A stretch of DNA of 64,000 nt from Lota lota (lineage: Eukaryota; Chordata; Actinopteri; Gadiformes; Lotidae): positions 5,403,833 to 5,467,832 of the forward strand of contig JACYXH010000429.1 of NCBI GenBank assembly GCA_026745465.1, written 5' to 3'. Below the pieces are notes generated by a model. That model was not told where the DNA came from and made no database searches. It worked only from the letters and a program-made list of their open reading frames with translations. Position numbers and translations under genes: made by a program. This document shows positions 1 through 13,106 of the stretch, in pieces; position 1 is the stretch's first letter; each line of letters opens with the position of its first letter.

Positions 1-445
1 CGGTGTCAAGTTTGCAAGCATATACCTCTCGCCGAGTTATGTGAGAGGGAGACATAACTGGGGTGCAACCCCCGGACTAGCGACGGTGAATGTAATGGAA
101 TATCTATTTTTTCCTTTGATAATATTTTAATTAAAAGAAAATTGGAGACGGCTTTAGCGATTCAAGACACATTAAAAATCATGTGATCGTCCCACACACG
201 CACGCACACACACACACACACAAACACGCGCACACACATGCACATACGTGTGTGTCTTTAAGGCTCTTGTTTTTGTACTGGTGTCAATGTGAGAAAGTGC
301 GTGGGTGTATTTGCTTGAACGCATCTTTGTGTTAGACAGAAAGTAAGCGATGAGATGATGAGGAAGAGAGACGAAGGGAGAGAGGAGAGCATAGCAGAAA
401 ATAGAGAGAGTGATGGGAGAATAAATAGAGATTATATCCAGAGTG

Positions 446-477
<32 letters not shown>

Positions 478-634
478 GAGAAAGGCAGAGAAAGAAAAAC
501 AGAAAGAGAACAAGGTAGAGAGAAAGAGAGCAAGGGAGAAAGAATGAGTGAGATAGATGGAGAGAGGTGGAGAGGGAGTAATGGAAGGAAAGAGAAAAAG
601 GGGGAGAAAGGTAAAAAGAGGTGGAGAGGAAGAA

Positions 635-757
635 AGGGAGGGAGGGAGGGAGGGAGGGAGGGAGGGAGGGAGGGAGGGAGGGAGGGAGGGAGGGAGGGAG
701 GGAGGGAGGGAGGGAGGGAGGGAGGGAGGGAGGGAGGGAGGGAGGGAGGGAGGGGGG
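635..757 (+). repeat. (GGGA)n microsatellite
   Basis: About 120 bp of nearly pure gggaggga, embedded in a longer purine (GA-rich) stretch from about 355 to 1005. Apparent proteins here are low-complexity artefacts. Confidence 0.98.
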
Positions 758-1028
758 ATGACAGATTAAATAGAGATTGTGATATTGCAGAGAGAGAGAG
801 AGAGGGAGGGAGTGAAAGAAGGAGAGTGAGGGCACAGGATAGAGGGACATAGAGAGAGTAGAAGAGAGAAGGAGGGACTGAAAGAAGGAGGGAGGGGGAG
901 AGAGGGCACATGGTAGAGGTAAATAGAGAGAAAGACAGAGAGACAGAGAGAGACAGAGACACAGAGAGAGACAGAGAAACAGAGACAGAGAAACAGAGAG
1001 AGTACACATACCTTGAGAGTACACAACA

Positions 1029-1856
1029 GAGTACACATACCTTGGTTTTAAAATGAGTGCCTCTGGAAACCTAAACAAGGCTTTAGATGCTATAGCAGAA
1101 AAATCTTGTAGGGCATATCACGGCATAAGGAAACACTTATTAAAATTAAATCCCCAAATTTAGATATGGCATCAAATGTACCAGGCAATTATTGAACCAG
1201 TTCTTCTTTATGGTTATGAAATCTGGGCACCATTAATGAAAGAGGCAAAATGGGATTCAAACCCAATGGAAAATTTGCATTTGGAATTCTTTATAAATAT
1301 TTTGAAAGTCCACAGAAACTGCCCAGACCTTGGATGTAGAGCTGAATTGGGCCAATTCCCTCTGTTAACAAAAACCAAAGAGAGAACTATTTAAATAGAG
1401 TAGAATATTTGAATCAATGGAAAACATAAATTAAATAAATAAATAAATTGGAATGCTACAGATCACTTGAAAGAGATTTTGAGTTGGCTGCATACCTAAC
1501 AATAATAAACACCCCTTGCAAATGAATATATGAACGAAACACAGGCTGAGAAACCACAAACTGGCTGTTGAAACCCGTTGTCATAGAAACCAATGGTTCG
1601 ATTGAAATAAAATAACTGTACCCACTGTGAAACCGGTGAAATAGAGACAGGGTATCACTTTAACATAAACTGTACAAAATATTATTTAATCTGAAAACAT
1701 TCTTCCCAAAATGTACAAACCAAATTCCCCATTTCCCAAACTTCCAAAAAGACCAGATACAACAACTCCTACTTAGTGAAAATGTTAATACAGCACAGCT
1801 AGCTGGGGAGTTTGTACCAACAGTCACAGAGAAAGAAATGAGGTTTTCTGCTTGAG
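1029..1856 (+). mobile_element. LINE fragment, 3' end of the reverse-transcriptase ORF
   Basis: A degraded non-LTR retrotransposon tail. The reading frame from 1029 begins EYTYLGFKMSASGNLNKAL and continues LLYGYEIWAP, NPMENLHLEF, KVHRNCPDLG and CRAELGQFPL, the typical region downstream of the RT catalytic core. A later piece (about 1606-1680) reads CTHCETGEIETGYHFNINCT, the usual Cys/His-containing end of such ORFs. In-frame stops and a frame gap show it is dead. A 15-bp direct duplication (about 1000-1015 and 1030-1045) marks its 5' junction with the GA-rich tract. The clade was not determined. Confidence 0.75.
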
Positions 1857-2539
1857 CCCAAAGGGGAAGGTAAGATTACAGATGTACACCCACTGTTCCG
1901 GAGCCCAGACTGAGGGCTAAATAACAAAGTGTTGCTGTTTTGCTGCCTGCTGCAGCCCGGTCTGCTCCATGTTGTGCTGTAGGCTCAGGGCGGACATTCA
2001 CAGCTTCCTGCACCCAGCACCACACAGACACGCTCACACAGCTCTCCCACAGGCATAGCACAACTCAGGTTACCTCACAGTTTAAAGTCACAAATCCTGT
2101 CCCTGACCAACATTTGCAGATCAGTCCAGTTAAATGTTTTAGGGTATGCATGCCACGTAATGATACATTCACAAATTAGTTATAAATAAAGGTTAAATAC
2201 CAAGGTAACTAATATTTGTATAGATTGCATTGTGCGTTTTCTTTATCTTAAATCACAACTCACCTCAAACTTTCTAATAGGGTTGCATCTGTTTACTCTC
2301 GGCATTATCAAGCTTATTTTTGACGGTTGGAAAATTGCCAAGAAACTGTGACCACAAATTCTATGGTATCACTAGCATATCAGATGAGCAAATTAATTTC
2401 AACTTGCATTTTAAAAACATCGTGAAATTAACATGATTTTTTGTATCCCATAATTTCAACGGTACTAGGCTACCATTCACCTATTGAACAAAGAATGCAA
2501 AAAAATAACAAAAATCCCTTTCTTATTTGACATCCAAAT

Positions 2540-2688
2540 CTAATCAACGTCGACTTCCTCTACAGCTGATTTTGAACGTGTCTGACTACGACTCACCCTG
2601 CAACGAGTACACAGATGGTTAGCGTGACATGCCATGGCTGCACCTTCCAGTCCAATCTTACATTTCTTCCCACAGTAATGAACTGTTT
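2540..2688 (-). other. Possible orphan coding exon (Cys/His-rich, ends in a stop)
   Basis: On the minus strand an acceptor-like sequence (TTCCAATTAG) is followed by 49 open codons starting ETVHYCGKKCKIGLEGAAMA, then CHANHLCTRC and a Lys/Arg/Ser-rich end, SAVEEVDVD and a stop. The cysteine/histidine spacing suggests a zinc-binding tail. I do not recognise the family. It could be a transposase end, a retrocopy or chance; no neighbouring exon was found. Confidence 0.3.
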
Positions 2689-3312
2689 CTAATTGGAACA
2701 AATGTAATATTAGGAAAGTAAGACATTGCCATTTCTTGTAGTCATTACATATGTGTTAATACCGAACACTCTGTTGATTTCTTAAGTGAAGTGTTTCAGG
2801 AAAAACCTAAAACCTTAGTGAAGGGGTGCTATGTAATTGTCCCGGCATTAGCATTAGCTCACCCCAACCAAAAAATCTTCGTAATGCAGCAACAGCACTC
2901 AATACGCCTTTAAACCTGTTCTTTATTGCCTATTCTGGCAAAGTCTTTGCTGTTCCAAGTCAAGGCTACAGTAGGGGTTTTGTCACAGGAACAGCGCTGG
3001 CTCAAGTTGGCTGCAGTGCCTCTCTGACCTTGTAAAACACCAGCTTCCTCCTCCTCACAATTACAGCCCAGCATTAGGCTTTGCCAATGCCGTGGTGGCC
3101 TTGCTGCCTCTATCCAGCTGCTGCAGAGTGAATGACAGCCGATAAAAGCCCTGGGCTTTCGCTGGCGTCACTGCAACTATGTAATTCCACTGCAGGGGAG
3201 TGTGCTTTTAGCGACGAAGCCCACCGCCCAAATAGCATGGAAGAAGCTAGCCCTGCATACACACACACACACACATATAAACACACAAACACACATATAC
3301 ATGTATACACAC

Positions 3313-3344
<32 letters not shown>

Positions 3345-3631
3345 CGTGTCAACATTCTTCTCAGCACCTGGGCCATTTTATCTAATATTTTATTGTCGGA
3401 GACAAAGTCCTTTCCAGCCATTCCTTTGCCTTGTCGCTGAATGCCGTTGCATTGGTGTGTGATTTATCATTGTAAGTCATGTAGCAGTAAAGGTGAGTGC
3501 ATTATAAGGAGCAGCATTAAAAATTCTAAATAGAAAAAATAACACAGGATAAGAATAAAGCCTCTTAAGTCAATGAAGCACCAGCAATTAAATGTTTTTC
3601 TTTCCTCCCAATGCGTGTCTGTGCCTCTGTA

Positions 3632-3673
<42 letters not shown>

Positions 3674-4007
3674 CCTCCGAATGTGTGGTAAACAAGTAGC
3701 ATATGTCTGTGCAGGGTAAATGTTTGTGTGTGTGTGTGTCTGTCTGCATCTCTCTGTGTGTATGTCTGCATGCATGCACAGATTTGTCTGTGTGTTTGTC
3801 TGTGTGTGTGGTGTGTGTAGGTATGTGTCAGCACACACGCACACGTGAGCGCAAATGTGTGTGTGCAGAAGAGAGCTGGAGAGAGACCCTGAGCACAGTG
3901 GGAGGAGTAGATGCTGCAGCATTCAGGGAGGGAGAGCAAAGCTAACTGTGATTCAGGTCCTTTATCTCTCTCTTTCGCTCTCTCTCTCCCTCTTTCTCTC
4001 TCTCCCT

Positions 4008-4017
<10 letters not shown>

Positions 4018-4078
<61 letters not shown>
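4018..4078 (+). repeat. (CT)n microsatellite
   Basis: Pure CT run preceded by an imperfect CT-rich stretch from about 3961. Confidence 0.98.
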
Positions 4079-4080
<2 letters not shown>

Positions 4081-4165
4081 CCTTCACCTCCCTCTCGTCC
4101 GCACTTAAGCAGCTGCCTCCACTTATGCAGGGCACACATCGGGAGGGGGGCAGAGGGGGTAGGAG

Positions 4166-4303
4166 ATGTGTGTGTGTGTGCATGTGTGTGTGTGTGTGCA
4201 TGTGTGTGTGTGTGTGTGTGTGCACGTGTGTGTGTGTACATTTGTGTGTGTGCGTGCCCGTGTGTGTGCATATGTGTGTGTGTGTGTGTGTGTATGTGTG
4301 TGT
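4166..4303 (+). repeat. Interrupted (TG)n microsatellite
   Basis: TG repeat with scattered ca, cg and ta interruptions, followed about 180 bp later by an 18-C run (4489-4506). Confidence 0.95.
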
Positions 4304-5207
4304 GCTTCGTGTGGGTGGGGTAGTACGGAATGGTTTGAGGACACAAAAGATTGCGTGATGATTGCACAATTCCAGAACTGTTGAAGGTGGGGGAAGGGGG
4401 TCGGGGCATTCTGTCCTAGGTGAGGACCTTGCACCCCCTCCCTACACACCCGCCCCAACCCCCCACCCCTCACTGACCCACTTTGTCACCCCCCCCCCCC
4501 CCCCCCTCTCCACACCCACAGCGCGTTCATAAAATAAAAGAAGAGGAAAGAAAAAAATATGCAAGTAATTCATCAAAGCAGAGAAGGTTAACAGCTAGAC
4601 AATGTCACCCCTGTAATAGAACTGTTTTCTGATGACCATCAAACTGTATTTACTACTCTGGTGGGCGCGTGATTAATGGTTGTATGCACAGGGAGCCACC
4701 CTGTTTGACTCCTTATATGGTTCAGCTTACACAGAGAGTAAAAAGTGAGAGACGAGGGCAAAAGGGAAGGAAAGAAACGCCATGAATAAGGGTTTTCTGA
4801 GTGGCTCCTTGTAATACCAGTTGCATTGAAGCAAAGACAACATTATCAATATCAACGCAGTGTTCTGCCCACCTGACCAACCATTGCGGTTCAGCTGACG
4901 TCAAAGCCCCAGAATTATTCTCTTCTGATTTCGTCTGTAATGGAAATTGTTATCCTGAGAACGATTCCTTTTTTTATGATAGGCCAACTGAGAATGTATT
5001 CGTTTATTCTAATAGCAAACAATGACTACCAATCCTGGGTTTGACAGAGTTGAGAATGGGCAATTAAGAGAGAGAGAGAGTGATTGACAAAATTGACGAT
5101 TATGTCTCTCTTGTGTTGTGTTTTGATTCCTCTGACACAATACTGAGAAAGAGGTAACACATCACACCACATCAGTAGTGTTGCAGGGTTTGTACTGATG
5201 TATCGCA

Positions 5208-5448
5208 TTGTGTACTGTTGTGTTGCTGTGTGTACTGTTGTGTTGTAGTGTGTAGTGATATGTGGTAGTGTGTACTGTTGTGTGGTAGTATCTACTGTTC
5301 GGTAGTGTGTACTGTTGTGTGGTAGTATACTGATATGTGGTAGTGTGTACTGTTTGGTTGTTGTGTGTACTGTTGTGGTGCAGTGTCTGCTGATGGGTTG
5401 TAGTATGTACTGTTATGTGGTAGTGTGTACTGTGTGTACTATTGTTTG
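5208..5448 (+). repeat. Degenerate minisatellite, about 20-bp unit
   Basis: About a dozen imperfect copies of a unit like gtgtactgttgtgtggta, with unit lengths of roughly 15-22 bp and variants such as gtgtactgatatgtggta. It is not coding. Confidence 0.85.
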
Positions 5449-6028
5449 TGTGTTATGCATACTGTTACATGAAAAATGATTACAAGAGCAATGTGTTTTG
5501 CTTCTTCATTCTTAAACATTCTTTAGCCATAGCACTTTCCTTATTATTCTTCCAATAGAAAGGCATAATTTATTTATTTATTCATTTTTATATTTATCTA
5601 TAAAAAATTATATGAAGGCCAAGTGGCCATACATATACAGTACTTAGACACAAACTAGCCAGTTATGAATAGTGATGGGAATGCTTTAATCTCTTCATTT
5701 GAATCAATAGAAAATACCAAAATAGATTTGTTTGTTCATCAGCATTTTAATGGGCTGTACATGCTCGCACAAACGAACTATTTGACCTCCACAAGCCTTA
5801 CTGCCCATTTAACACACACACACTGCATTCAGACCTCCCCAAAATAGCCATTGGCTCTGTCTTCCAAGCATAGTCCTGCTCCCCATAGGCTATTACGCTG
5901 TTAGGTGAAGGCAGACCGGTGTAAGTGAAGGAGCGATGCGTGTTGTTCTAGCATCGAGCAGAGGGTAGGCTGAGACCATTAAACCTACTACCACCTCTCC
6001 CCTCCTTTGTGAAAGCCAGTGTCACATA

Positions 6029-6060
6029 GGGGTGGGGGGGTGGGGGGGTGGGGGGGAGGG
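6029..6060 (+). other. G-quadruplex motif
   Basis: Five G-runs (four to seven G each) separated by single bases (gggg t ggggggg t ggggggg ...), fitting the G4 consensus with the shortest loops. Confidence 0.85.
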
Positions 6061-7856
6061 TTAGGAAACCAGAGGAGCATTGAATTGAACGGAGTACATA
6101 GGTTCTAGAGTTCTAGTCCCCGCTTGCTGCCATGGTGATGAGATTCGCTCCTTTTGGTGCTTCTCTCACCTTTACGCACCGCGGCTGATCCCCAGGTTCC
6201 ATTAAGTCTACAGGGCGGCAGGCAAGGTCTATGTGAGTCCCTGCTAGAAACCCACTAGACAACACACAATGAATGCACCCAGGTGAACGGCCCCCCTGCC
6301 TGGTATGGATGCAGAGAGCGGTGAAGCTTTTGGCCACCTTTTGACTAGAGGAGTTGGAGTACCCAGTTCTGTCTTAGGTCCCCCTGGCCGGCTTATGTCA
6401 GCAGCAGACTACTCAGCGTTTGTGAGTAGAACCACGGTTATATTGTCAACAACCAACTGAGTCTAAATAATCAAATTATATCTTTATTTGGGAATTTTTA
6501 TTGTCAGTGAAATTGATCCTAAAGGTTTTTTGAAAACCACTAAAAGCCAAAAGCATCACACAACAATGATACAATTGACACTATTGTGACCCTTGTCTCT
6601 CTCTGTCAATGTTACAATTGTGGCAATGAGAAACGAATATGATTTTATGCATTTAGCATGTAGTGTTCTTATAATACACACACCTTTTAAAAAATACTTT
6701 CCTCTTTATTTTCTTTTTAAACACTCACAAAGAGACCGCTGTTATTTTAGCGCTGAAGGCCCTTTGTCCTCAGCATCTAGAAATTGTTACGCAGCGCGAT
6801 TCTCGCATGGCCAACAACCGAGGGATAAAAAGGAGGGGGAGGGGGGGTGTACGTCATTCTGTGTCACAGAGTACACAGAAGGAGAAGTGAGGAGCCACAG
6901 AGAGCGAGAGGGAAGGATGATGGTTGAAGAGGGAGGAAGAGATCCGAGTAAGGTAGAGGGGATGGAGGGTGCTTAAAGACTGCAAATATATTGAAAAAAG
7001 GGTGAAGTGAAAAGGTGATGCAGAGGCAAGGAAGGGATGGGGGGAGGGTTGCACTGCAGACCTACTCTCCTGGTCATACAGCACAACAACACAACTGTAC
7101 CGGTAATATATATATATATATAATATGCCCAGACTCGTGTTGTTTCTCTCTCTGTCAGACTATATGCAGGCCTCGGAACGTTACCGTTGATATTTGTTTT
7201 CCCTTGTTTACGTCATTGACATAACTCGCTTCCCAAACCTGGCATGGAAGCATACTGAGACAGGCCGCAGTGCAGTGAGGAAACACAAATGGCCTTAGAA
7301 TGGCGGACGATTAGCAACGGCATAGAACGGCTGAGTGGTGAGCTTTCGTGTTTCCAAGGTTTATGCTTCATGCATAACACACGTCATACACATACTTCGT
7401 ACACACACACTTCATACACACACGCACGCACACACAAACATATCATCCCAAGCAGCATGTTGAATGAGGATGACTTTGTATAGGTCTGAATATTTGATAG
7501 AACCACTTTCAGCAGGTGTTAAGAGAATCCGCGAGAGCAATCAAAAGGAGCATACAGTCACGGCTTTAATGTGTGTGTGTGTGTGTGTGTGTGTGTGCCG
7601 TGCGTGTGTAAGTGTGCATGTGCGTGTGTGTGCGGTGCGTGTGTGTCTCTCCTTCTTTCTCTCTCTCTCCATCTCTCTATCTCTCTTTCCGAGGGTGTTG
7701 GCCGCTCTTGATGTGCTACAGCCGAAATTGGCAGACTATCAGTCACAACCTTGTAACACAATGTACAGCATTTTTTAACAGTAGAAAGGAGATGTGACAG
7801 CCAGGGAGGGATACAGAGAAAGAGAGCCAGGGTGGGAGGGAGGCATAGCAGTGCAA

Positions 7857-7860
<4 letters not shown>

Positions 7861-7939
<79 letters not shown>
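7861..7939 (+). repeat. (GA)n microsatellite
   Basis: 79 bp of pure GA, followed by a (GACA)n-like tail to about 7981. Confidence 0.98.
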
Positions 7940-7940
<1 letters not shown>

Positions 7941-10269
7941 AAGAGAAACAGAGACAGAGACAGAGACAGAGACAGAGACAGACATAACACAGAGACAGAG
8001 CTCACTGCAAGAGAGTGAGGGATAGAGAAAGACAGAGAAAGACAGAGAAAGACAGAGAAAGCCATAACACAGAAAGAGAGAAAGGGCTGACGCTTAAGCC
8101 TTAATGTTTATTTCTTCTCCGTGTGACCGTGTCCGACCAGAACTCATCATTAAGGTCCAATGCAGACAGAAGTGTGGCACCTGCCGTGTAGTACGGCGTC
8201 TCCTGGTGTGATCCCAGTCTATAGGCCTGCAGCAGCGGGTTAAACCCCATAATCTGATGACTGACTCTGAGCACAAGGAACATCACAGACGCACCTAGGG
8301 TCTTAGGTGCTATCAAATCTGCCTTAGAACATAACAGAGATGAGATGCCTTCACGTAGTCGGCTACATATCTCACGGAAGAAGGGAGGAGGTGGGGGGCA
8401 TGCTCTGAGCTCCGAGAACAAATGAGAACAAAGGCCCGTGCTGCCTCCCGGTTGGTAATCAGGGCTATTGATTAGCGGCTGCGGGGGCCTGCAGAACCCC
8501 AGGATCTGGTAGCTTGCGAGCATATGCAGTGGGGCATTACAGCTGCTTATTCCGCAGGCCAGTGGGACAATGCATCCTCTGAGCGAGGTGATTAAAAGGC
8601 CTTGGCTATTGAACGTCCACAGTCGATGGCCTCCCGGGCTACTGTGTGGACAGAGCCGAGGCCACTACCTAAACAACAACACCCGCCCGCACCACACACA
8701 TAGACAGACACACACACACTACTCAATACACCCCGACGCCACCGCATCACATCATCAACCCTTTATTCTTACTTCCTCCTCCCTCTCCAACCACCTAGCC
8801 TTGCCTCCGTTGTGCAAAGTGCCAGGGACCAAACGAAGGGGCCAAAAGAAAATGTGTGATATTACCCATTGCATGGCTGAATCCCTGCCACGTCCAGACC
8901 GAACCACAATGCAAAGGCACATGCCTTTTTTTTTCTCCTCTGGCCTACACGATGGCCAATTAAACAAATCTATTACTGCAGAACAGGGGGGAGAGAGGGG
9001 GGAGGGTGCGTGTGGGCTAGGAGGAGCATTTAAATGGATAAGGTTAATGAGTTATTTGTACGGTGGACGTATTCTGCCCGTTTGAAAGGTTAGGAGCATC
9101 CACACAAGCTGCCCTTTGGAGTGAGCTCCCCTGTTTCACGCTCTCCCAGGCATCAGTAACGAGGGGTCACTCCACCAGGGTGAGGGGCTGTTCTGATCAG
9201 GTGGACCGGCCCCAGTCTGACGGACTCAGGCCTATTGGCTACAATAATATATTTTTAAAAAGACTGCAATCCGTGTACCATGACCATCCATAGATCTGGT
9301 TTGATGAGGGGGACGGAAGGGGTGAAGGGAATGGGGGAGGGGGATGAACTGTGGTGTCACAGTCCACCTCTCTTTATCTTCCTCACCTCTTTTTTCTGTC
9401 CATCTGTGTCTTTCAAAGAACAACCCCCACCACAAACCCCACCAGCAGCACCACAACCCCCATGCTCCCCTTAATACTTAATACCCCAACAGGAGGTCTG
9501 CAAGAAGCCACACAAGCGCTCTTCACACATGATGTTGGAACATTCACTATCACGTCGTCAGTAGCGGCCAATTTGCGGGCGCAATCCAATTATTCTTACC
9601 TAAGGGGGAGGGGGCGCTTGACGCATCGCAATCCGACTCAAACAGGGGCGATTATTACTGCAAGTATGTTATGCTTTTCTTTATCCGCAATGAATGAAAG
9701 TCATTTTAAAATCTGTTTGATTTATTTCCTCATAAATACTGAGCAGCAAGTCAACACAGGAACACTGGACATGCACTATAGCTCCATCCACCAACATGAT
9801 TGCAAGCATTTTTGCAAGCGAAGGCAAATATACAGTGTGACAAGAAGACCCATCCACAGATGGCCTTGCTATAGCAGACGGAAAACCGACGAGAAGTTTC
9901 TGTGAAAAAACGTGCTCAGGAAAATTGGGGACGCCTCTCGCTACGCTTCGCTTCAGTCGAACGCTACCGTCTAAATAGTCCCAAGCCTGGACGGACACCG
10001 TGTCACAGTAGGCCGGCTGGCTTCTGTGAGTGGCTGTCACGTTGGCTGGTGCGGGCCAAACAGAAGCTGTGGGCTCTGCTTAAGACTATTAAGAGTATTG
10101 GACAAACACAAACACACCAGGGCTGCGGCCACAGTGACTCAGTGCTCTAATGAACCACAGTATTGACTTGCTAGCCCTCTCTCTCTCTCTCTCTGTCACC
10201 ACCGCTCTCTCTTACTCTCTCTGTCTCATTACCCATCTCTCTCTGTCTCTCTGTCTCTCTGTCTCTCTG

Positions 10270-10379
<110 letters not shown>

Positions 10380-10509
10380 CAATGTTGGCCTGTGCTTGTG
10401 TGGATCTCAGCTGCCACTCGGAATACCAATTACTGTGGGCTCAGGGAGTAGGGGGAGGGAGCAGGAGAGAAATAAAGGGGGCTGGGGGTGGAGGACCGAG
10501 AGGGAGGGA

Positions 10510-10511
<2 letters not shown>

Positions 10512-10582
<71 letters not shown>
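10512..10582 (+). repeat. (GA)n microsatellite, right arm of a complementary pair
   Basis: 71 bp of pure GA, complementary to the CT tract at 10278-10377. Confidence 0.98.
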
Positions 10583-10583
<1 letters not shown>

Positions 10584-11559
10584 AAGAGAGACGAAAGGAG
10601 GCATTGGAGAAGTAAGAGGCACACAGAGGACACATTGGAATAAATGGAGAAGGATATGAAGGGGGAGTGTGCGGGAGGTCGCCCCTGGGTGGCCAGGACA
10701 GTGCTTGGCTGAAGCATCGAGCTAGGGGTGGGGAGGGGGTGGAGGTGGAGGGGCCGGATGGAGGATGAATATGAACTCAACGGGGCCTCCGTGTGGAACA
10801 TTTCTGTGCATGTGCTGCTATGACACCCCTGCCACTGACGCACAAGGAAGAGATGGAAAAAAATCAAAAGGGCCCTATTTGCAGTCTTCCAGTAGTGTTG
10901 AATTGTGTGCATGCATGCGTGCGTGTGTGTGTGTGTGTGTGTGCCTGTGTTTGTTTGTGTGTATACAAGACACCCGGTATGCATAGGATACTTCCATAAA
11001 ATGAAAGAAACCAAAACTGAAATTAAGAAGTGCAGCAGAGCATGAGCTGAGTGCTCCGTTCCGCACTGCAGGGTAAAGTTACTTTCATATTCTAAAATCA
11101 TTTCATATGCGACATCTCAAAAAACGTCAAATTAATGTTTGGACCTGAAAATCTTTGCCCTGGACACCTCCCTACATATAGATAACCCTACATATCCCTC
11201 CCACCTTATTGCAAACATTTTGAATATTAATATTTAATTGTCCATATTGGGAACAAGATATCCACAGATCTAGTCATAGAATTCGCTTTTAAGAGTCAAG
11301 TCTGTGTTCCAATCTGGCGTGTCTGATCCCAAAGAATTGCTATGAAATGAAGTGTAATCAAGGACAATGTGTGTCCGGTGTGAGTGTGTGTGTGTGTGTA
11401 TGTGCGTGCTTGCGTGCATGCCTGTGTGTGCCTGCCTGTGCGTCTGTGTGTGCACCAGAGGGGTAGAGGGGTCAAGTGTTTGCTGGTACTGCTGTAATGG
11501 GGTTTTCCTTGCAAGCCCCTGGGAAGGAGTACGGCAAAGCATCTCCCATTAGGAGACAT

Positions 11560-11900
11560 TTGGATTTTCAGGATATGCGACTACACAGGGCTTCCTCGGC
11601 TCCATCCGCGTACAAGCTCGTTCTCTCCTCCGCGTGCCCTCGCCTCTCCAACAGCCACAATAATTCTCATGACAACCATAATGAGCATGCTCCCGTTTTG
11701 CACGATACCACTAATTTGAGAAATTTCCAGCACAAAGACATAATTAGACAAACTAATTAGACGAAGACTTCGCTGCACAGAGATCCTCCGCAGTTCAACG
11801 CATCCGCCTACCTGCGGATGACTAAAATAGGAGGCCGCTGTCAAGACCACGCTAATTTCCTTCACTTCGTTTAGTGAGATGTTTGTGAGAAGATGCATGA
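11560..11900. promoter_or_regulatory. Candidate non-coding regulatory element with paired homeodomain sites
   Basis: A complex-sequence island between microsatellites. It contains the 9-mer taattagac twice, at 11741-11749 and 11754-11762, 13 bp apart, plus further TAAT cores. No open frame. It resembles vertebrate conserved non-coding elements, but conservation cannot be tested here. Confidence 0.3.
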
Positions 11901-12332
11901 GAGAAAAGGGAAGAAAAAACACACACACACACATAGATATGCAGATGGAGGGGAGGGGGAGTAAAAAAATAAAAAGAAAGAAAGAGACATACACGTGCTC
12001 TCTGTGGGGATCAAGACCCAGCAGTAATGCAACAGCAGGAGCACCCTTCTCTGTGGTGTCACAAAGGGTGGCGTGGGGTGGGGTGGAGTAGTCCAAAATG
12101 GCTGACTGGAGAGACACACCCACACACACACACACACAGAATGGGTCCTTTCTGCAGAATTGTATAATAAACAAAACAATCTGAGCAGAGAACAACAGAA
12201 AGAGAGTAAAGGATGTACAGACAGAGAGAAAGAGAGTAAAAAGGTGAGAGAGTGATAGAGAGAGCAAGACAGAAAGAGACAAGGGAGAGAGTAAATAGGG
12301 GAGTGGGAGAGAGAGAGCAAGAGAGAGTAAAA

Positions 12333-12475
<143 letters not shown>

Positions 12476-13106
12476 TCCTGAACACTTAGGCAAAATACAA
12501 TGAACTGAGAAGAAAGCAGTGAGTTTGGAGTGAGGCATTTGGTAGTGAGAAGGAATGGGTGAAGTGGGTGAGGGCTGTTACTAATGAAGAATATGCGCAG
12601 AGTACTTAGAGAGGGAGTTGGAGAGGCGAGAAAGGTAATTGATTTTAAAAGTGATGGGAAAACCCACAGGTCTCAGGAGGATGGTGTGTGGGGGGGAGGG
12701 ATAGGGAGGGAGGGAAGAAGGGAAGGGATGTTGGGGGAGGCGGAAGCAGCTAACCATCTCCACGGATACAGAAAGCCCCCAGCTTCCTCTGAGAATAATG
12801 AAATTAATTTTTGGTTAAAATTAAGTACAGTTTAAAGTGGGAACTTAAATTAACATTTGGCACAATCCCTAATGTGTTAAATCCTTAAACAATGGAGCCA
12901 CTGCTTCTGGTGTTGGTGGTTTATGCTCTGTTTTACAATGTAAAGAGGATGGAGAGTTAGCATACATAAATACGTTCTACTGTGAGGACAATTGTTGTGA
13001 TACTTTCTCAGATTCAGAAGCAGGCACATAACTTTGTGCGCATATTGGCCGAAAAAGTTAAATTGAACGTACTATTGCTTTACAGGCCAAAGTGCAGATT
13101 GGCATT

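Noticed and set aside
635-757. CRISPR-like regular repeat
   Set aside because: Simple 4-bp tandem repeat without spacers, in a vertebrate genome.
332-1078. Long Ser/Pro/Leu-rich and Gly/Arg/Glu-rich open frames on both strands
   Set aside because: They are translations of the GGGA and GA repeats. A tract with no stop in several frames at once is a repeat artefact.
3855-4473. Overlapping open frames rich in Cys-Val, Thr-His and Leu-Ser
   Set aside because: TG, CA and CT microsatellites give CVCV, THTH and LSLS peptides; no conserved domain.
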